DNA of 64,000 bases from Acidisarcina polymorpha (GCF_003330725.1 NZ_CP030840.1:5642001-5706000); one strand, 5' to 3'; shown: positions 32,960-42,926, numbered from the stretch's first letter. The notes: generated by a model not told the origin, from the sequence alone. Program-made: numbers and translations.

Positions 32960-35881
32960 ATGCAACGAACTGGCGTGCTTGGAAGCGCCCTCACCCTGGT
33001 GTGTCTGACCATAAGCCTGTCCTTCTTCAACACGCTGGCCGCCGCTGGCCAGATGTCGGGCGGCTTCAATTCGGGACAATCGCAGATTCTGTCGACCAAC
33101 CAGACGATAACGCCGCTTGCGCCGCGAGGAGCGAGCTTTCAAGCGCTGAATCCGGGAGTTCGCGAGGTACCGCAGTACACGGCTGGCCAGGCGGTTACCA
33201 CCGTCGTCAGCCCGGATAAGAAGACGCTGCTCATCCTAACGAGTGGCTTTAATCTCTGGAGTTATACCGAGGGCGCGAACGCGGGCAAAAAGAACCCGGC
33301 AGCTTCGAGCGAGTGGGTCTTCGTCTTCGACATCAGCGGTCCCGCACCGGCACAGAAACAGGCCATCCCGGTCCCTAATACTTATAGCGGCATCGCCTTC
33401 AATCCGAATGGGGAAGAGTTCTATGTGGCGGGCGGGTGCGACGATAACGTTCATATATTTTCGACAGCGGATGGTGGATGGAGCGAGAAGCTACCCGCGG
33501 TGGCGCTTGGCCATCTGGCCAGGGCCAAGAAGGCGGAGGGGAATTTTGGCGGGATCGGCATAGAGACACAACCGGAGGCTGCCGGGTTGGCGGTATCGGC
33601 GGATGGTAAAACCATTGCCGTTGCGAATTACGAAAATGACTCGATCAGCATTCTTTCCAGGAGCGATGCGGGCTGGAGCAAGGCGAGTGAACTGGACCTG
33701 CGTCCGGGAGTGATCGATCCTCGAAAAAGCCGCGGAATCGCGGGAGGAGAATATCCCTTCTGGGTACAGATTAAGGGGAACGATACTGCCTATGTCTCGA
33801 GTATTCGCGACCGAGAAATCGATGTAGTTTCCTTGAAGGGTGCTCCGGCGTTGACGACGCGAATCAAGCTCCCCGGTCAACCGAATAAGTCCATTTTGAA
33901 CAAGGAACAGACGGAGCTCTTCGTAGCGCAGGATAACAGCGACTCCGTAGCCGTGATCGATACGGTCACGAACAAGGTGGTGGAGAACATTCGGGTTACT
34001 GCTCCGCTGGACGCCTACCCCAATGCGGAACACTATCGCGGCGCCAACCCCAACAGCGTTGCGCTCTCGCCGGATGAACGCACGCTATATGTCACCAATG
34101 GCGGAGAGAATGCCATTGCAGTTGTCAGGTTGAATCAGACAGCAGGGAAGAGTGTTGTCGGAGGGTTGATTCCGACGGGCTTCTATCCTAATTTGCTGAG
34201 CACCAGCGCCGATGGTGAGACCCTCTACATCGTCAATGGAAAAAGCGCGACTGGACCGAATCCTGCGAATTGCCATCCTATCAGCGCTCGGCAGAAGATC
34301 GACTGCCGCGCAGTTAACCAATATACGTGGCAATTAACCAAGGCGGGATTCCAGACGGTGCGAACTCCTACGGATCCGGAGTTGAGTTCTCTGACGCGGA
34401 CCGTCCTGGTGGATAACAACCATATGGTTCAACCGTCGCTTACCGATCAACAGAAAGAGACGCTGGCTGTTCTTCGGGAGAAGATACACCACGTTATTTA
34501 CATCATTAAAGAGAACCGCACGTATGACCAGGTCCTTGGCGACCTGGCGATCGGCAATGGCGATCCCAAGCTGACCCAGTTTCCACAGCAAGATAGTCCC
34601 AACTTTCATGCGTTCGCGAGTAAGTTCGTTGATTTCGATAACTTCTATGACGCCTCTGATGTTAGTGGCGATGGATGGCCGTGGTCGACGGCCGCGCGTA
34701 CCACAGACACCGTCGAGAAAGAAACGCCAGTCGGCTACGCAGGGCGGGGAGTCGATAATGATGTAGAGGGCACGAACCGCAATCTAAATATCGGGATTGG
34801 AGATATCAAAGAGCGCGCTGCAGCGAATCCACTAGGCGGCAGCGACCCAAACATTCTCCCCGGAACTCGCGATGTCGCCGCTCCGGATAGTGATGACGAT
34901 GAGGAAGGGCAGGGGTTTCTCTGGAACGGCGCTCTCAAGGCGGGGTTGAGCCTGCGCAACTATGGCTTCTTCGTGGACCTCGCCCGCTACAATCTTCCGG
35001 CAGCGCAAAAGAAGTACGAGATAGCAGAAGAGCCTGATCCATTCGGACGCAACTTACAGGTTGCCTACTCGACTAACTCTGTTTTGCAGAAGTACAGCGA
35101 TAAGTACTTTCGTGGATTCGACAACTCCTTTCCCGATTACTACCGTTTCACAGAATGGAGGCGCGAGTTCACTCAATACGAAAAAAGCGGGAAACTCCCG
35201 AACCTCTCGTTCGTGCGCCTGATGCATGACCACTTTGGCGAGTTCTCTTCGGCAATCCAGGGAGTCAACACTCCGGAGCTGCAGATGGCCGATAACGATT
35301 ATGCGGTCGGTTTACTAGTCGAGACGATCGCGCATAGCCGGTTCAAGGACGATACATTGATTTTTGTGATCGAAGATGACGCGCAGGATGGCGGGGACCA
35401 TGTCGACGCGCACCGCAGCACTGCGTTCATCGTCGGACCGTATGTTAAGCGAGGCTTTGTGGACTCGACGCGCTATAACACCGTGAGCATGCTTCGGACG
35501 ATGGAAGATATCTTGAAGATCAAGCCTTTGAATCTTAACGATGCCCATGCGATGCCGATGCTCGACGCCTTCGATCTGAACCAGAAGGAGTGGGATTACA
35601 CGGCGGAGCCATCGGCATACCTCGCCAGGACCTCGTTGCCGATCGATCACACAAGGTTTTCGAAGGCGGCGCTCCTCGATCCACCCACTTCGCTGCACGA
35701 TGCGAGCTGGTGGGCGGAGAGGACGAGAGGAATGGATTTTAGGGTCGAAGATCATCTCGATACGGCCAAGTTCAATCAGATTCTGTGGGAAGGGACGATG
35801 GGAGACAGGTCGTATCCGGCGACCCGTTCGGGCGATGACCTTCGGGCGAATCGTTTGCGGATACAGGAGGTCGCTCGTTGA
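32960..35881 (+). CDS. Exported YncE-like beta-propeller fused to a phosphoesterase
   Basis: 973 residues from the ATG at 32960, preceded by GGAGAG and followed by a signal peptide (MQRTGVLGSALTLVCL onward). An upstream in-frame TTG at 32891 would overlap the previous gene and bury the signal peptide. Residues about 60-470 form a YVTN/YncE-type propeller with repeated blades (for example SPDKKTLLILTSG, LSPDERTLYVTNGGENAIAV). Residues about 490-860 are an alkaline-phosphatase-superfamily phosphoesterase of the phospholipase C/acid phosphatase kind: IYIIKENRTYDQVLGD, DNFYDASDVSGDGWPW, FVIEDDAQDGGDHVDAHRST. It should act in the periplasm or outside on phosphate esters; the propeller may bind substrate or surface. 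Fusions of this type recur in Acidobacteriota. The exact substrate is unknown. Confidence 0.88.
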   Translation: MQRTGVLGSALTLVCLTISLSFFNTLAAAGQMSGGFNSGQSQILSTNQTITPLAPRGASFQALNPGVREVPQYTAGQAVTTVVSPDKKTLLILTSGFNLWSYTEGANAGKKNPAASSEWVFVFDISGPAPAQKQAIPVPNTYSGIAFNPNGEEFYVAGGCDDNVHIFSTADGGWSEKLPAVALGHLARAKKAEGNFGGIGIETQPEAAGLAVSADGKTIAVANYENDSISILSRSDAGWSKASELDLRPGVIDPRKSRGIAGGEYPFWVQIKGNDTAYVSSIRDREIDVVSLKGAPALTTRIKLPGQPNKSILNKEQTELFVAQDNSDSVAVIDTVTNKVVENIRVTAPLDAYPNAEHYRGANPNSVALSPDERTLYVTNGGENAIAVVRLNQTAGKSVVGGLIPTGFYPNLLSTSADGETLYIVNGKSATGPNPANCHPISARQKIDCRAVNQYTWQLTKAGFQTVRTPTDPELSSLTRTVLVDNNHMVQPSLTDQQKETLAVLREKIHHVIYIIKENRTYDQVLGDLAIGNGDPKLTQFPQQDSPNFHAFASKFVDFDNFYDASDVSGDGWPWSTAARTTDTVEKETPVGYAGRGVDNDVEGTNRNLNIGIGDIKERAAANPLGGSDPNILPGTRDVAAPDSDDDEEGQGFLWNGALKAGLSLRNYGFFVDLARYNLPAAQKKYEIAEEPDPFGRNLQVAYSTNSVLQKYSDKYFRGFDNSFPDYYRFTEWRREFTQYEKSGKLPNLSFVRLMHDHFGEFSSAIQGVNTPELQMADNDYAVGLLVETIAHSRFKDDTLIFVIEDDAQDGGDHVDAHRSTAFIVGPYVKRGFVDSTRYNTVSMLRTMEDILKIKPLNLNDAHAMPMLDAFDLNQKEWDYTAEPSAYLARTSLPIDHTRFSKAALLDPPTSLHDASWWAERTRGMDFRVEDHLDTAKFNQILWEGTMGDRSYPATRSGDDLRANRLRIQEVAR

Positions 35882-35929
35882 ACTCGTCGCGTTTTGCGCC
35901 CGAGATGCAGCAACGGGCATCCTATAGGC

Positions 35930-36598
35930 ATGGATTCCAAGGCTTTTCTCCGAATGCTGGCAGTGTTCGCCCTCCTCTTCTGTCTGGTTCCATTGCCTTG
36001 CTCATTCGGGCAAAGTCCTCAACAGCAGCGCCCCACCAGCACACCGTATAGCGGAGACCTGTCTATTTTTGAGGCACCCGGCCGCGATGAGCGGCTGCAG
36101 ATTCAGCGGGTGATGGACTTGCTTGGGATCAGACATGGATCGACAGTGGCCGACCTGGGCGCAGGTTCGGGATGGTTCACGGTGCGGGCCGCGGCGCGGG
36201 TAGGGCGCAGCGGAACGGTCTACGCTGAGGACATCAACCCGGCGGCGATCCAGTACATCGACCAGCGGCTCCAGAAAGAGAAGATCAACAACGTGCGGAC
36301 GGTTCTGGGAACTCCGGATGATCCTAAGCTGCCCACGAATTCGATCGACGCGCTGTTGATGCTGAAGGTGTATCACGAGATCGCCCATCCAGAGGTCCTG
36401 CTCGCGCGTTTGACGCCGTCGCTAAAGCCGGGCGCAAAGATCGGAATCATCGACCGGAATGGCAGTGGCACTGACCACGGGCTGAACAGCGATGTGGTCA
36501 AGCGGGAGATGGCCTCGGCCGGTTTTGAGCTGGTGGCCTCATACGATTTCACCAAGGCCGATGGACAGGACTATTTCCTGATTTTTCAACGAAGGTGA
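35930..36598 (+). CDS. Methyltransferase-fold protein with a signal peptide
   Basis: 222 residues from the ATG at 35930; an upstream in-frame start at 35894 would place 12 charged residues before the signal sequence. The N-terminus (RMLAVFALLFCLVPLPCSFG, cleavage near Q30) is a typical Sec signal peptide. The rest is a class I methyltransferase: motif I STVADLGAGSGWFTVRAAAR, acidic residue in VYAEDINPAAIQYID, and LLMLKVYHEIAHPEVLLARL. SAM is normally cytoplasmic, so an exported SAM-dependent enzyme is unexpected; it could bind another ligand, act before export, or be membrane-tethered by an uncleaved helix. Similar signal-bearing proteins occur in other Gram-negative genomes. It follows the phosphoesterase gene by 48 bases. 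Confidence 0.85.
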   Translation: MDSKAFLRMLAVFALLFCLVPLPCSFGQSPQQQRPTSTPYSGDLSIFEAPGRDERLQIQRVMDLLGIRHGSTVADLGAGSGWFTVRAAARVGRSGTVYAEDINPAAIQYIDQRLQKEKINNVRTVLGTPDDPKLPTNSIDALLMLKVYHEIAHPEVLLARLTPSLKPGAKIGIIDRNGSGTDHGLNSDVVKREMASAGFELVASYDFTKADGQDYFLIFQRR

Positions 36599-36775
36599 TT
36601 GCGGGCTGCAGGATCAAGCCGGTGCATCACGGAGGAAGAACAACTCCGAAAGTCGCTCGACGAGGCGAATTGCTTTGAGGAAGGAGAACGATTCATTCCC
36701 CTGCAAAATCTGCCGATGTGGATTATGAGGAATTTCTAAGCTCCTGGTCGCCGAAGGTGACCGAGCGGAGGCCAC

Positions 36776-37224
36776 ATGAGCGGGGCAAGCATACTTCTGG
36801 TTGAAGACGACTTAAATGTTTTCCATAGCATTCAGCGCAAGTTGAAGGCCCACCACTATGAAACGTTCTATGCGCCGGACGCGGTAGCCAGTATTGCGCA
36901 AGCGCGGCTGCATCGACCGAGCATCATCCTGCTGGATCTGGGATTGCCAGCTGGAGACGGTTTTGTGGTGATGGAGCGTTTGAAGCAGATTCCGATCTAT
37001 CGGATATTCCGGTGATTGTCCTGTCCGGGCGGGATCGGGGCGCCAACGAGTTGAGAGCTATGCGCGCTGGAGCCGCGGCCTTTCTGCAGAAGCCGGTCAA
37101 TGGCGACGTGCTGCTCCAGACCATCGGCAGTTGTCTTGCCAGGCCAGAGGCCCGAGTCGTTCAGAACACTTACAGCGTAAGCGCTCAACCCAGCAAGGCG
37201 GAGACTTTCGCCTTCGGCAAGTAG
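36776..37224 (+). pseudogene. Response regulator receiver, frameshifted
   Basis: The first 79 codons encode the front half of a receiver: ILLVEDDLNVFHSIQRKL with the acidic pair, and the phosphoacceptor aspartate in IILLDLGLPAGDG. The frame then stops at 37015. The missing back half continues one base earlier in phase: DIPVIVLSGRD from 37003, then MRAGAAAFLQKPVNGDVLL with the conserved lysine, to a stop at 37224. Restoring one base near 36994 gives a continuous product of about 149 residues. GGAGG precedes the ATG. The stop is 5 bases before the kinase at 37230, so the intact gene would be the receiver partner in a three-gene operon. Either a real inactivating deletion or a sequence error. 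Confidence 0.85.
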
Positions 37225-37229
37225 GCGCG

Positions 37230-38093
37230 ATGGCAAACAGCGGGCTAGCGGAAGAGCAGTTGCGGCAGAGCCACAAGATGGAGGCCATTGGGCAACTGGC
37301 AGCCGGAATTGCGCACGAGATCAACACGCCGATTCAATACGTCAGCGACAATAGCGTTTTTTTGCGCGAGTCCTGGACGGTGATCAACCGGATTGTTTCG
37401 GTTGCTGCGAAGGTGCAGGATGAGTGGCGGCGAGGTGCTCTCTCGACAAGCACGAGAGACGAATTGGACAGCTGTTTTCGGGCGGCGGATATTGACTATC
37501 TCGCCAACGAAATTCCGCGGGCGATCGATGAAACCTTTGAAGGGGCGCGGCAGGTAGCGAAGATCGTCCGCGCGATGAATGAATTTGCCCATCCTGCGAG
37601 CGAGAACAAATGTGCTTGCGATCTCAACCAGGCGATCGAGAATACGATCGCATTTTCGCGCAATGTCTGGAAATATGTGGCCCGGGTAGAGACCTCGTTG
37701 GACCGGGAAGCGCCTCTGGTCCTGTGCCGCCTGGATGAGATCAACCAGGTGCTGTTGAACCTCATCGTCAATGCCGCGCATGCAGTCGGCTCGTCGAATG
37801 AAAACGGTCTGCAGGGACTAGGTACGATCCGCGTTAGAACGACCTTCGCCGATGGGTGGATCACGATCAGCGTAAGCGATGACGGAGGCGGTGTTCCCGA
37901 AGACGTGCGATCGAGGATATTCGAGCCCTTCTTCACCACCAAACCGCTCGGGTCGGGGACGGGCCAGGGATTAGCGATGGCCCGGGTCATCGTCGAGGAG
38001 CAGCATGGCGGGCGGATCTGGCTCGAGAGCACGGCGGGTACAGGCACGACCTTCTATGTCAGCTTGCCGGTGGATCCGGAGATTCCGGCCTGA
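37230..38093 (+). CDS. Cytoplasmic sensor histidine kinase
   Basis: 287 residues without membrane segments or a recognisable sensor domain. A phosphoacceptor helix begins near the N-terminus (LRQSHKMEAIGQLAAGIAHE) with H29 followed by INTPIQYVSDN, and an ATPase core follows (N box LLNLIVNAAHAV, SDDGGGVP, FEPFFTTK, GTGQGLAMA). This compact NtrB/ZraS-like form usually takes its signal from an attached or partner receiver. Upstream is a frameshifted receiver (5 bases away) and downstream a receiver-HDOD gene (1 base away), so the three form a tight operon. The ATG at 37230 has only a weak ribosome site; longer frames starting at 37131 overlap the receiver and are less likely. Confidence 0.9.
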   Translation: MANSGLAEEQLRQSHKMEAIGQLAAGIAHEINTPIQYVSDNSVFLRESWTVINRIVSVAAKVQDEWRRGALSTSTRDELDSCFRAADIDYLANEIPRAIDETFEGARQVAKIVRAMNEFAHPASENKCACDLNQAIENTIAFSRNVWKYVARVETSLDREAPLVLCRLDEINQVLLNLIVNAAHAVGSSNENGLQGLGTIRVRTTFADGWITISVSDDGGGVPEDVRSRIFEPFFTTKPLGSGTGQGLAMARVIVEEQHGGRIWLESTAGTGTTFYVSLPVDPEIPA

Positions 38094-38094
38094 C

Positions 38095-39304
38095 ATGATG
38101 AAGAAACTGCTGCTGGTCGATGATGAGCCTCTGGTGCTGACCGGACTGCAGCGCAGCTTGCATTCCATGCTCAACGAATGGACGATGGTGTTAGCCGGAA
38201 GCGGGGATGAAGCTTTGGCTGCCATGGAAAAGGGGTCCTTCGATGTCATTGTGACCGACATGCGCATGCCACGTATGGACGGCGCAGTGCTGCTCAAAGA
38301 GGTGCGCCGGCGTTCGCCGCAGACGGTACGGATTGCGCTGTCTGGGCAATGCGACCGCGGCACAATCATGAGCGCGATCGATTCGACCCATCAGTACCTC
38401 TCGAAGCCATGCGACGTCCGGCAGTTGAAAGATACCATTCAACATGCACTTGAGCTGAGGAGGCAACTGGAGAGCTCAAGCCTTACGAAAGTAGTCAGTC
38501 AGTTGAAGAATATCCCCAGTCTTCCGTCTTCCTACCAGGCCATGCTTGAGGAAGTGGCGCGAAACGAACCAAGGCTTGGCAGACTGGCAGCGCTCGTTTC
38601 GGCCGACATGGGCATGACAGCCAAGTGCCTGCAACTCGTCAACTCGGCGTTTTTCGGGCTACGCTCCCAGGTATCGAACCCCTTGCAGGCATTAAGTTTA
38701 TTGGGGCTGGATCGGCTAAAATCCCTGATCTTTTCAAGTCACATCTTTTCCGAGTTCAAGACGGACCTCTTCGACAAACAAGAGATGGCATGGCTGTGGG
38801 AGCACAGTTTCGCGGTGAGTGTAGGGGCGCATAACATCGCAGAGATGCTGCATCAGCCTCCGACCGGGATCGACAATGCGGGAACGGCCGGCCTGCTGCA
38901 CGCAACCGGAAAACTGGTGCTGGCCTCGTGCATGGGCAAGGAATACAAGATGGCGCTCGAGATGGCGGCCGGAACCGGGATCAGCCTGGCGGAGGCGGAA
39001 CGCGAGGTGATCGGCTGCGGCCATGCCCAGGTGGGAGCCTCGCTGCTGGGCATCTGGGGGCTAGGACGCCATCGTCGAAGCGGTCGCGTGGCATGAGATT
39101 CCGAGCACGGCGTCCAGCGGCGCCACACCATCGCTCACCGCCGTCCATGTGGCGTGCGCTCAGCATGGAAGGCTCTGTCCGTCGAGGCTCTCCGGAGGGC
39201 ATTCGATCGACCACGAATATTTGCAAGCTGCGGGTTTAGCGGGTCAGGAACAGCGTCTGCTCGAGGCGTGCGGCTCTTCGTTGCGGTCCTCGCTCAGCAA
39301 TTGA
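38095..39304 (+). pseudogene. Response regulator with HDOD output domain, frameshifted near the 3' end
   Basis: Receiver domain first (about 1-120): LLLVDDEPLVLTGLQ, phosphoacceptor in VIVTDMRMPRMDGA, lysine in YLSKPCDVRQLK. An HDOD domain follows (from about 140): IPSLPSSYQAMLEEV, MTAKCLQLVNSAFFGLRSQV, GLLHATGKLVLAS. HDOD proteins are HD-fold signalling proteins, mostly without the catalytic HD pair. The frame as sequenced runs off into GRHRRSGRVA and stops at 39096, but the expected HDOD continuation DAIVEAVAWHEIP resumes in the next phase at 39065 and stays open to a stop at 39304. One extra base, or loss of two, near 39063-39066 explains this; the two-base version restores the common motif WGLPDAIVEAV. 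Corrected length is about 402 residues. Confidence 0.87.
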
Positions 39305-39389
39305 GGACGCTTTTTCCTCAACTTCCTCCGACGTGTGAGGCGAAGCGAAGAAGGCCAGGTCGTCCGCGCTCTAAAATTGAAGTAGAGCT

Positions 39390-42300
39390 ATGGCTGAATT
39401 TACCCACCTTCATCTTCATACGGACTATTCACTCCTGGATGGCGCCTGCGACGTCGAGAAACTGGTCAACCATGTCGCCGATATCGGGCAGCAGGCGGTT
39501 GCCATCACCGACCACGGCAACATCTACGGAGCGGTGCATTTCTTTGAGGCGGCGAAGAAGCGCGGCGTTAAGCCGATTCTTGGCTGCGAGCTCTACATCT
39601 GCCAGAAGGAAGACCATCGCGCCGACCCTCAAGGCGATGATTACAACCACCTCCTAGTGCTGGCCGAGAATGAGGAGGGCTATCGCAACCTGGTTCGAAT
39701 CACCTCGGAGGCGTCGCTGCATGGTTTCTACCGGAAGCCGCGCATTAGCAAGAAGTACCTTGCGGAACATGCGAGCGGTCTGGTGGGCTTTTCGGGCTGC
39801 CTGGCGGGTGAGCTCTGCCAGGAATTGATCGCCGGCAAATACGAAGAAGCGCGGCATACGGCGAGTGAATACCAGGACATCTTCGGCAAAGGGAACTTTT
39901 TTCTAGAGATCCAGGACCAGGGTCTGGAACTCGAAAAGAAAATACACGCCGATCTTTTCAAGCTGGAGAGCGAACTCAATATTCCGCTAGTCGCGACCAA
40001 TGACAGCCATTATCTCTGTGAAGACGATCATCACGCCCATGAAGTGCTGCTGTGCGTACAAACCGCGGGCTCGATCCATGACCCCAAGCGGTTCAAGTTC
40101 GACTCCGACCAGTTCTTTGTGAAGTCGGCGGCGCAGATGGAGAAGCTCTTCTCCCATGCGCCGCAGGTGGTCAATCGGACGATGCAATTCGCTGAGCGGT
40201 GTTCGCTCAAGATCAATAAGGTGGATAATCCATTTCCAGAGTTTGCGGTTCCCGCCGGACATACGATCGACAGCTATTTTGAGGAGGTGTGCCGGCAGGG
40301 TTTCCGCAAGCGGCTGGATACGGCGGTTCGCCATCTGCAGGACCGCGGATTGTTGCGCTTTCCGATCTCCGATTACGAGGCGCGTTTAGAGCGGGAGATC
40401 GATTGCATTAAGGCGATGAAGTTCGCCGGATATTTCCTGATTGTCTGGGACTTCATCAAGTACGCGCGCGACCACGATATTCCGGTGGGTCCGGGGCGTG
40501 GTTCGGCGGCAGGTTCGCTGGTCTCGTATGTGATGGAAATCACGAATATCGATCCACTGCAGAACATTCTGCTCTTCGAGCGGTTTCTGAATCCGGAGCG
40601 GGTATCGATGCCGGATATCGATATCGATTTCGACATGAACCGGCGCGGCGAAGTGATCGAATATGTGACCCGCAAATACGGCCGCGAGCAGGTAGCGCAG
40701 ATCATCACCTTCAACACCATGGCGGCGAAGGCGGCGATCAAGGACGTCGGACGAGCGCTCGACCTTCCTTATGGGGATGTCGACCGGATCGCGAAGATGG
40801 TTCCGGCGACCATCGGGGTGACGATCGAGCAGGCGTTGAAGGATTCTCCCTCTCTGCAGGAGGCCTATGACAAGGACCCACAGACCCGCGAGCTGATCGA
40901 CACGGCGAGGAAGCTCGAGGGGCTGGTGCGCGGAGCAGGCGTGCATGCGGCAGGAGTGGTCATCGCGCCGCGGCCGCTCACCGATCTCGTCCCGGTGACC
41001 CGGAGCAAGAACGACGAAATCGTGACTTCCTACGATATGAAGGCCATCGAGAAGCTGGGCCTTCTCAAGATGGACTTCCTCGGACTGACGACCCTGACCG
41101 TCATCGACGACTGCCTCAAGCTGATCAAGAGTAATCAGGAAGTGGAGCTGGATCTGGAGACGATCCCGCTCGATGACCAGCATACGTATGAGCAGGTCTT
41201 TCACCGGGCGTTGACTTCGGGGATCTTTCAGTTTGAGTCCGGCGGCATGCGCGACGTTCTGCGGCGGTACAAACCGACTTCGGTCGAAGACCTGACCGCC
41301 TTGAATGCGCTCTATCGTCCGGGTCCGATCCAGGGCGGCATGATCGATGACTTTATCGAGCGCAAGTGGGGGCGGCGGAAGGTGGAATATCTGCTGCCCG
41401 ACCTGGAAGTGCTGTTGAAGGAGACGCTGGGCGTCATCGTCTACCAGGAACAGGTGATGCAGATCGCCAATGTGCTTGCCGGTTATTCGTTAGGAGACGC
41501 CGATCTTCTCCGCCGGGCGATGGGCAAAAAGAACGCCGAGGAGATGGCGAAGCAGCGCGAACGGTTTGTCTCGGGCGCGGCGGCCAAGAAATATCCGAAG
41601 GACACGATCACCCGCATCTTCGACTTGATGGAGCAGTTTGCCGGATACGGCTTCAACAAGTCGCACTCTGCCGCGTATGCGCTGCTGGCCTACCAGACTG
41701 CCTACTTGAAGACCTACTATCCGATTGAGTTCATGTCGGCGTTGCTGACGTCGGAAATTTCGAAGCCGGAAAACGTCGTCAAGTACATCAAGGAATGCCG
41801 CGAGATGGGGATTTCGGTCGAGCCTCCGGATGTGCTGTTTAGCGGCGCGAATTTTACCCCTCATGGCAAGGCAATTCGTTTTGGATTGACGGCGATCAAA
41901 AATGTCGGCCGAAATGCGATCGACTCGATCCTTGCTGCGCGTGCGGCCTTGGAGGCGGAAGAGAAGAGCTTTGCTTCGTACTGGGAGTTTTGCGAGAAGG
42001 TTGATCTGCGGCTCATGAACAAGCGTGTTCTGGAGTCGTTGATCAAGGCCGGGGCGCTCGATTCGTTTGGGAGGCGTTCGCAGTTGATCGCCGCGGCCGA
42101 TAAGGCAATGGAACAAGCGCAGAAGGCGCAGCGGGATTCGGCTGCTGGACAGCATGGACTGTTTGGACTGTTTGACGATGGGCCGGTGACTTCCCGGGCG
42201 GCGAACGATCTGCCCAAGGTTCCGGACTGGGACGAAAACCAGCGGTTGCAGAGCGAAAAGGAAGTGTTGGGGTTCTTTGTTTCGGGGCACCCGCTGGACA

Positions 42301-42914
42301 AGTACGCGGAAAAGCTGCGCAACCTGCCTGGGGTGGTCGATACGGCGACGGCGCTTGAGATGAAGCCGGCTCCGGTGACCTTTCGGCGCGGTCAGCCGGC
42401 CTCGACAGAGAATGACATCGCTATCGCCGGAGTGATCGTCGGCTTGAAGGTAGCCAAGTCGAAGCGGTCTGGCGAACTCTACGCGCAGGCATCTTTAGAG
42501 GACACGGTAGGCAAGATCGATCTGATCTGCTTCCCCAAGGACTATGAGAGGCTGGCGGCAAATCTCAAGATCGAGGTGCCGGTGCTGGTGCGGGGTCAAA
42601 TACGCGCCGAAGAGGAAGCTGCGCCGAAGCTCTGCGTCTCTTCGATTCAGGCGCTCGAAGATGTGAAGCTGCGCCTACCGCAGAATGTGAAGATTCGGGT
42701 CGCGCTGGATCGGGCGAGTGCTGCGACCCTTGCCGAACTGAAGGCAATGATCGGCGAGTCGCCAGGGCCCGGACGGGTGATGTTCAGCATGGAACAGGCA
42801 GGCGAATACGTCGTCGTCATGGAGCCGTCCGGAGTGACCGTAGGAGCGGACCGCGCTTTCTTTGATCGTGCCGAGATCCTGTTGGGGCGAGGGATGGTGG
42901 TTGCGGTCGATTGA
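39390..42914 (+). CDS. dnaE: DNA polymerase III alpha subunit
   Basis: 1174 residues, the usual DnaE length. N-terminal PHP domain (FTHLHLHTDYSLLDGAC, AITDHGNIYGAVHF), polymerase palm with the catalytic pair D409 and D411 in MPDIDIDFD, fingers region (VGPGRGSAAGSLVSY, YGREQVAQIITFNTMAAKAA), helix-hairpin-helix and OB-fold segments toward the C-terminus (AIAGVIVGLKVAKSKRSGEL). It is the replicative polymerase catalytic subunit, acting with the beta clamp and clamp loader. The ATG at 39390 begins the canonical PHP sequence directly. It is transcribed after the two-component genes but separated by about 85 bases, and ends 12 bases before a convergent gene. Reading frame is fully intact. Confidence 0.97.
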   Translation: MAEFTHLHLHTDYSLLDGACDVEKLVNHVADIGQQAVAITDHGNIYGAVHFFEAAKKRGVKPILGCELYICQKEDHRADPQGDDYNHLLVLAENEEGYRNLVRITSEASLHGFYRKPRISKKYLAEHASGLVGFSGCLAGELCQELIAGKYEEARHTASEYQDIFGKGNFFLEIQDQGLELEKKIHADLFKLESELNIPLVATNDSHYLCEDDHHAHEVLLCVQTAGSIHDPKRFKFDSDQFFVKSAAQMEKLFSHAPQVVNRTMQFAERCSLKINKVDNPFPEFAVPAGHTIDSYFEEVCRQGFRKRLDTAVRHLQDRGLLRFPISDYEARLEREIDCIKAMKFAGYFLIVWDFIKYARDHDIPVGPGRGSAAGSLVSYVMEITNIDPLQNILLFERFLNPERVSMPDIDIDFDMNRRGEVIEYVTRKYGREQVAQIITFNTMAAKAAIKDVGRALDLPYGDVDRIAKMVPATIGVTIEQALKDSPSLQEAYDKDPQTRELIDTARKLEGLVRGAGVHAAGVVIAPRPLTDLVPVTRSKNDEIVTSYDMKAIEKLGLLKMDFLGLTTLTVIDDCLKLIKSNQEVELDLETIPLDDQHTYEQVFHRALTSGIFQFESGGMRDVLRRYKPTSVEDLTALNALYRPGPIQGGMIDDFIERKWGRRKVEYLLPDLEVLLKETLGVIVYQEQVMQIANVLAGYSLGDADLLRRAMGKKNAEEMAKQRERFVSGAAAKKYPKDTITRIFDLMEQFAGYGFNKSHSAAYALLAYQTAYLKTYYPIEFMSALLTSEISKPENVVKYIKECREMGISVEPPDVLFSGANFTPHGKAIRFGLTAIKNVGRNAIDSILAARAALEAEEKSFASYWEFCEKVDLRLMNKRVLESLIKAGALDSFGRRSQLIAAADKAMEQAQKAQRDSAAGQHGLFGLFDDGPVTSRAANDLPKVPDWDENQRLQSEKEVLGFFVSGHPLDKYAEKLRNLPGVVDTATALEMKPAPVTFRRGQPASTENDIAIAGVIVGLKVAKSKRSGELYAQASLEDTVGKIDLICFPKDYERLAANLKIEVPVLVRGQIRAEEEAAPKLCVSSIQALEDVKLRLPQNVKIRVALDRASAATLAELKAMIGESPGPGRVMFSMEQAGEYVVVMEPSGVTVGADRAFFDRAEILLGRGMVVAVD

Positions 42915-42926
42915 GCTAAATCGAGA

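Noticed and set aside
41490-42290. Minus-strand open frame of 266 codons inside dnaE
   Set aside because: It lies entirely antisense to conserved polymerase sequence; product is Arg/His/Leu-rich with no family features.
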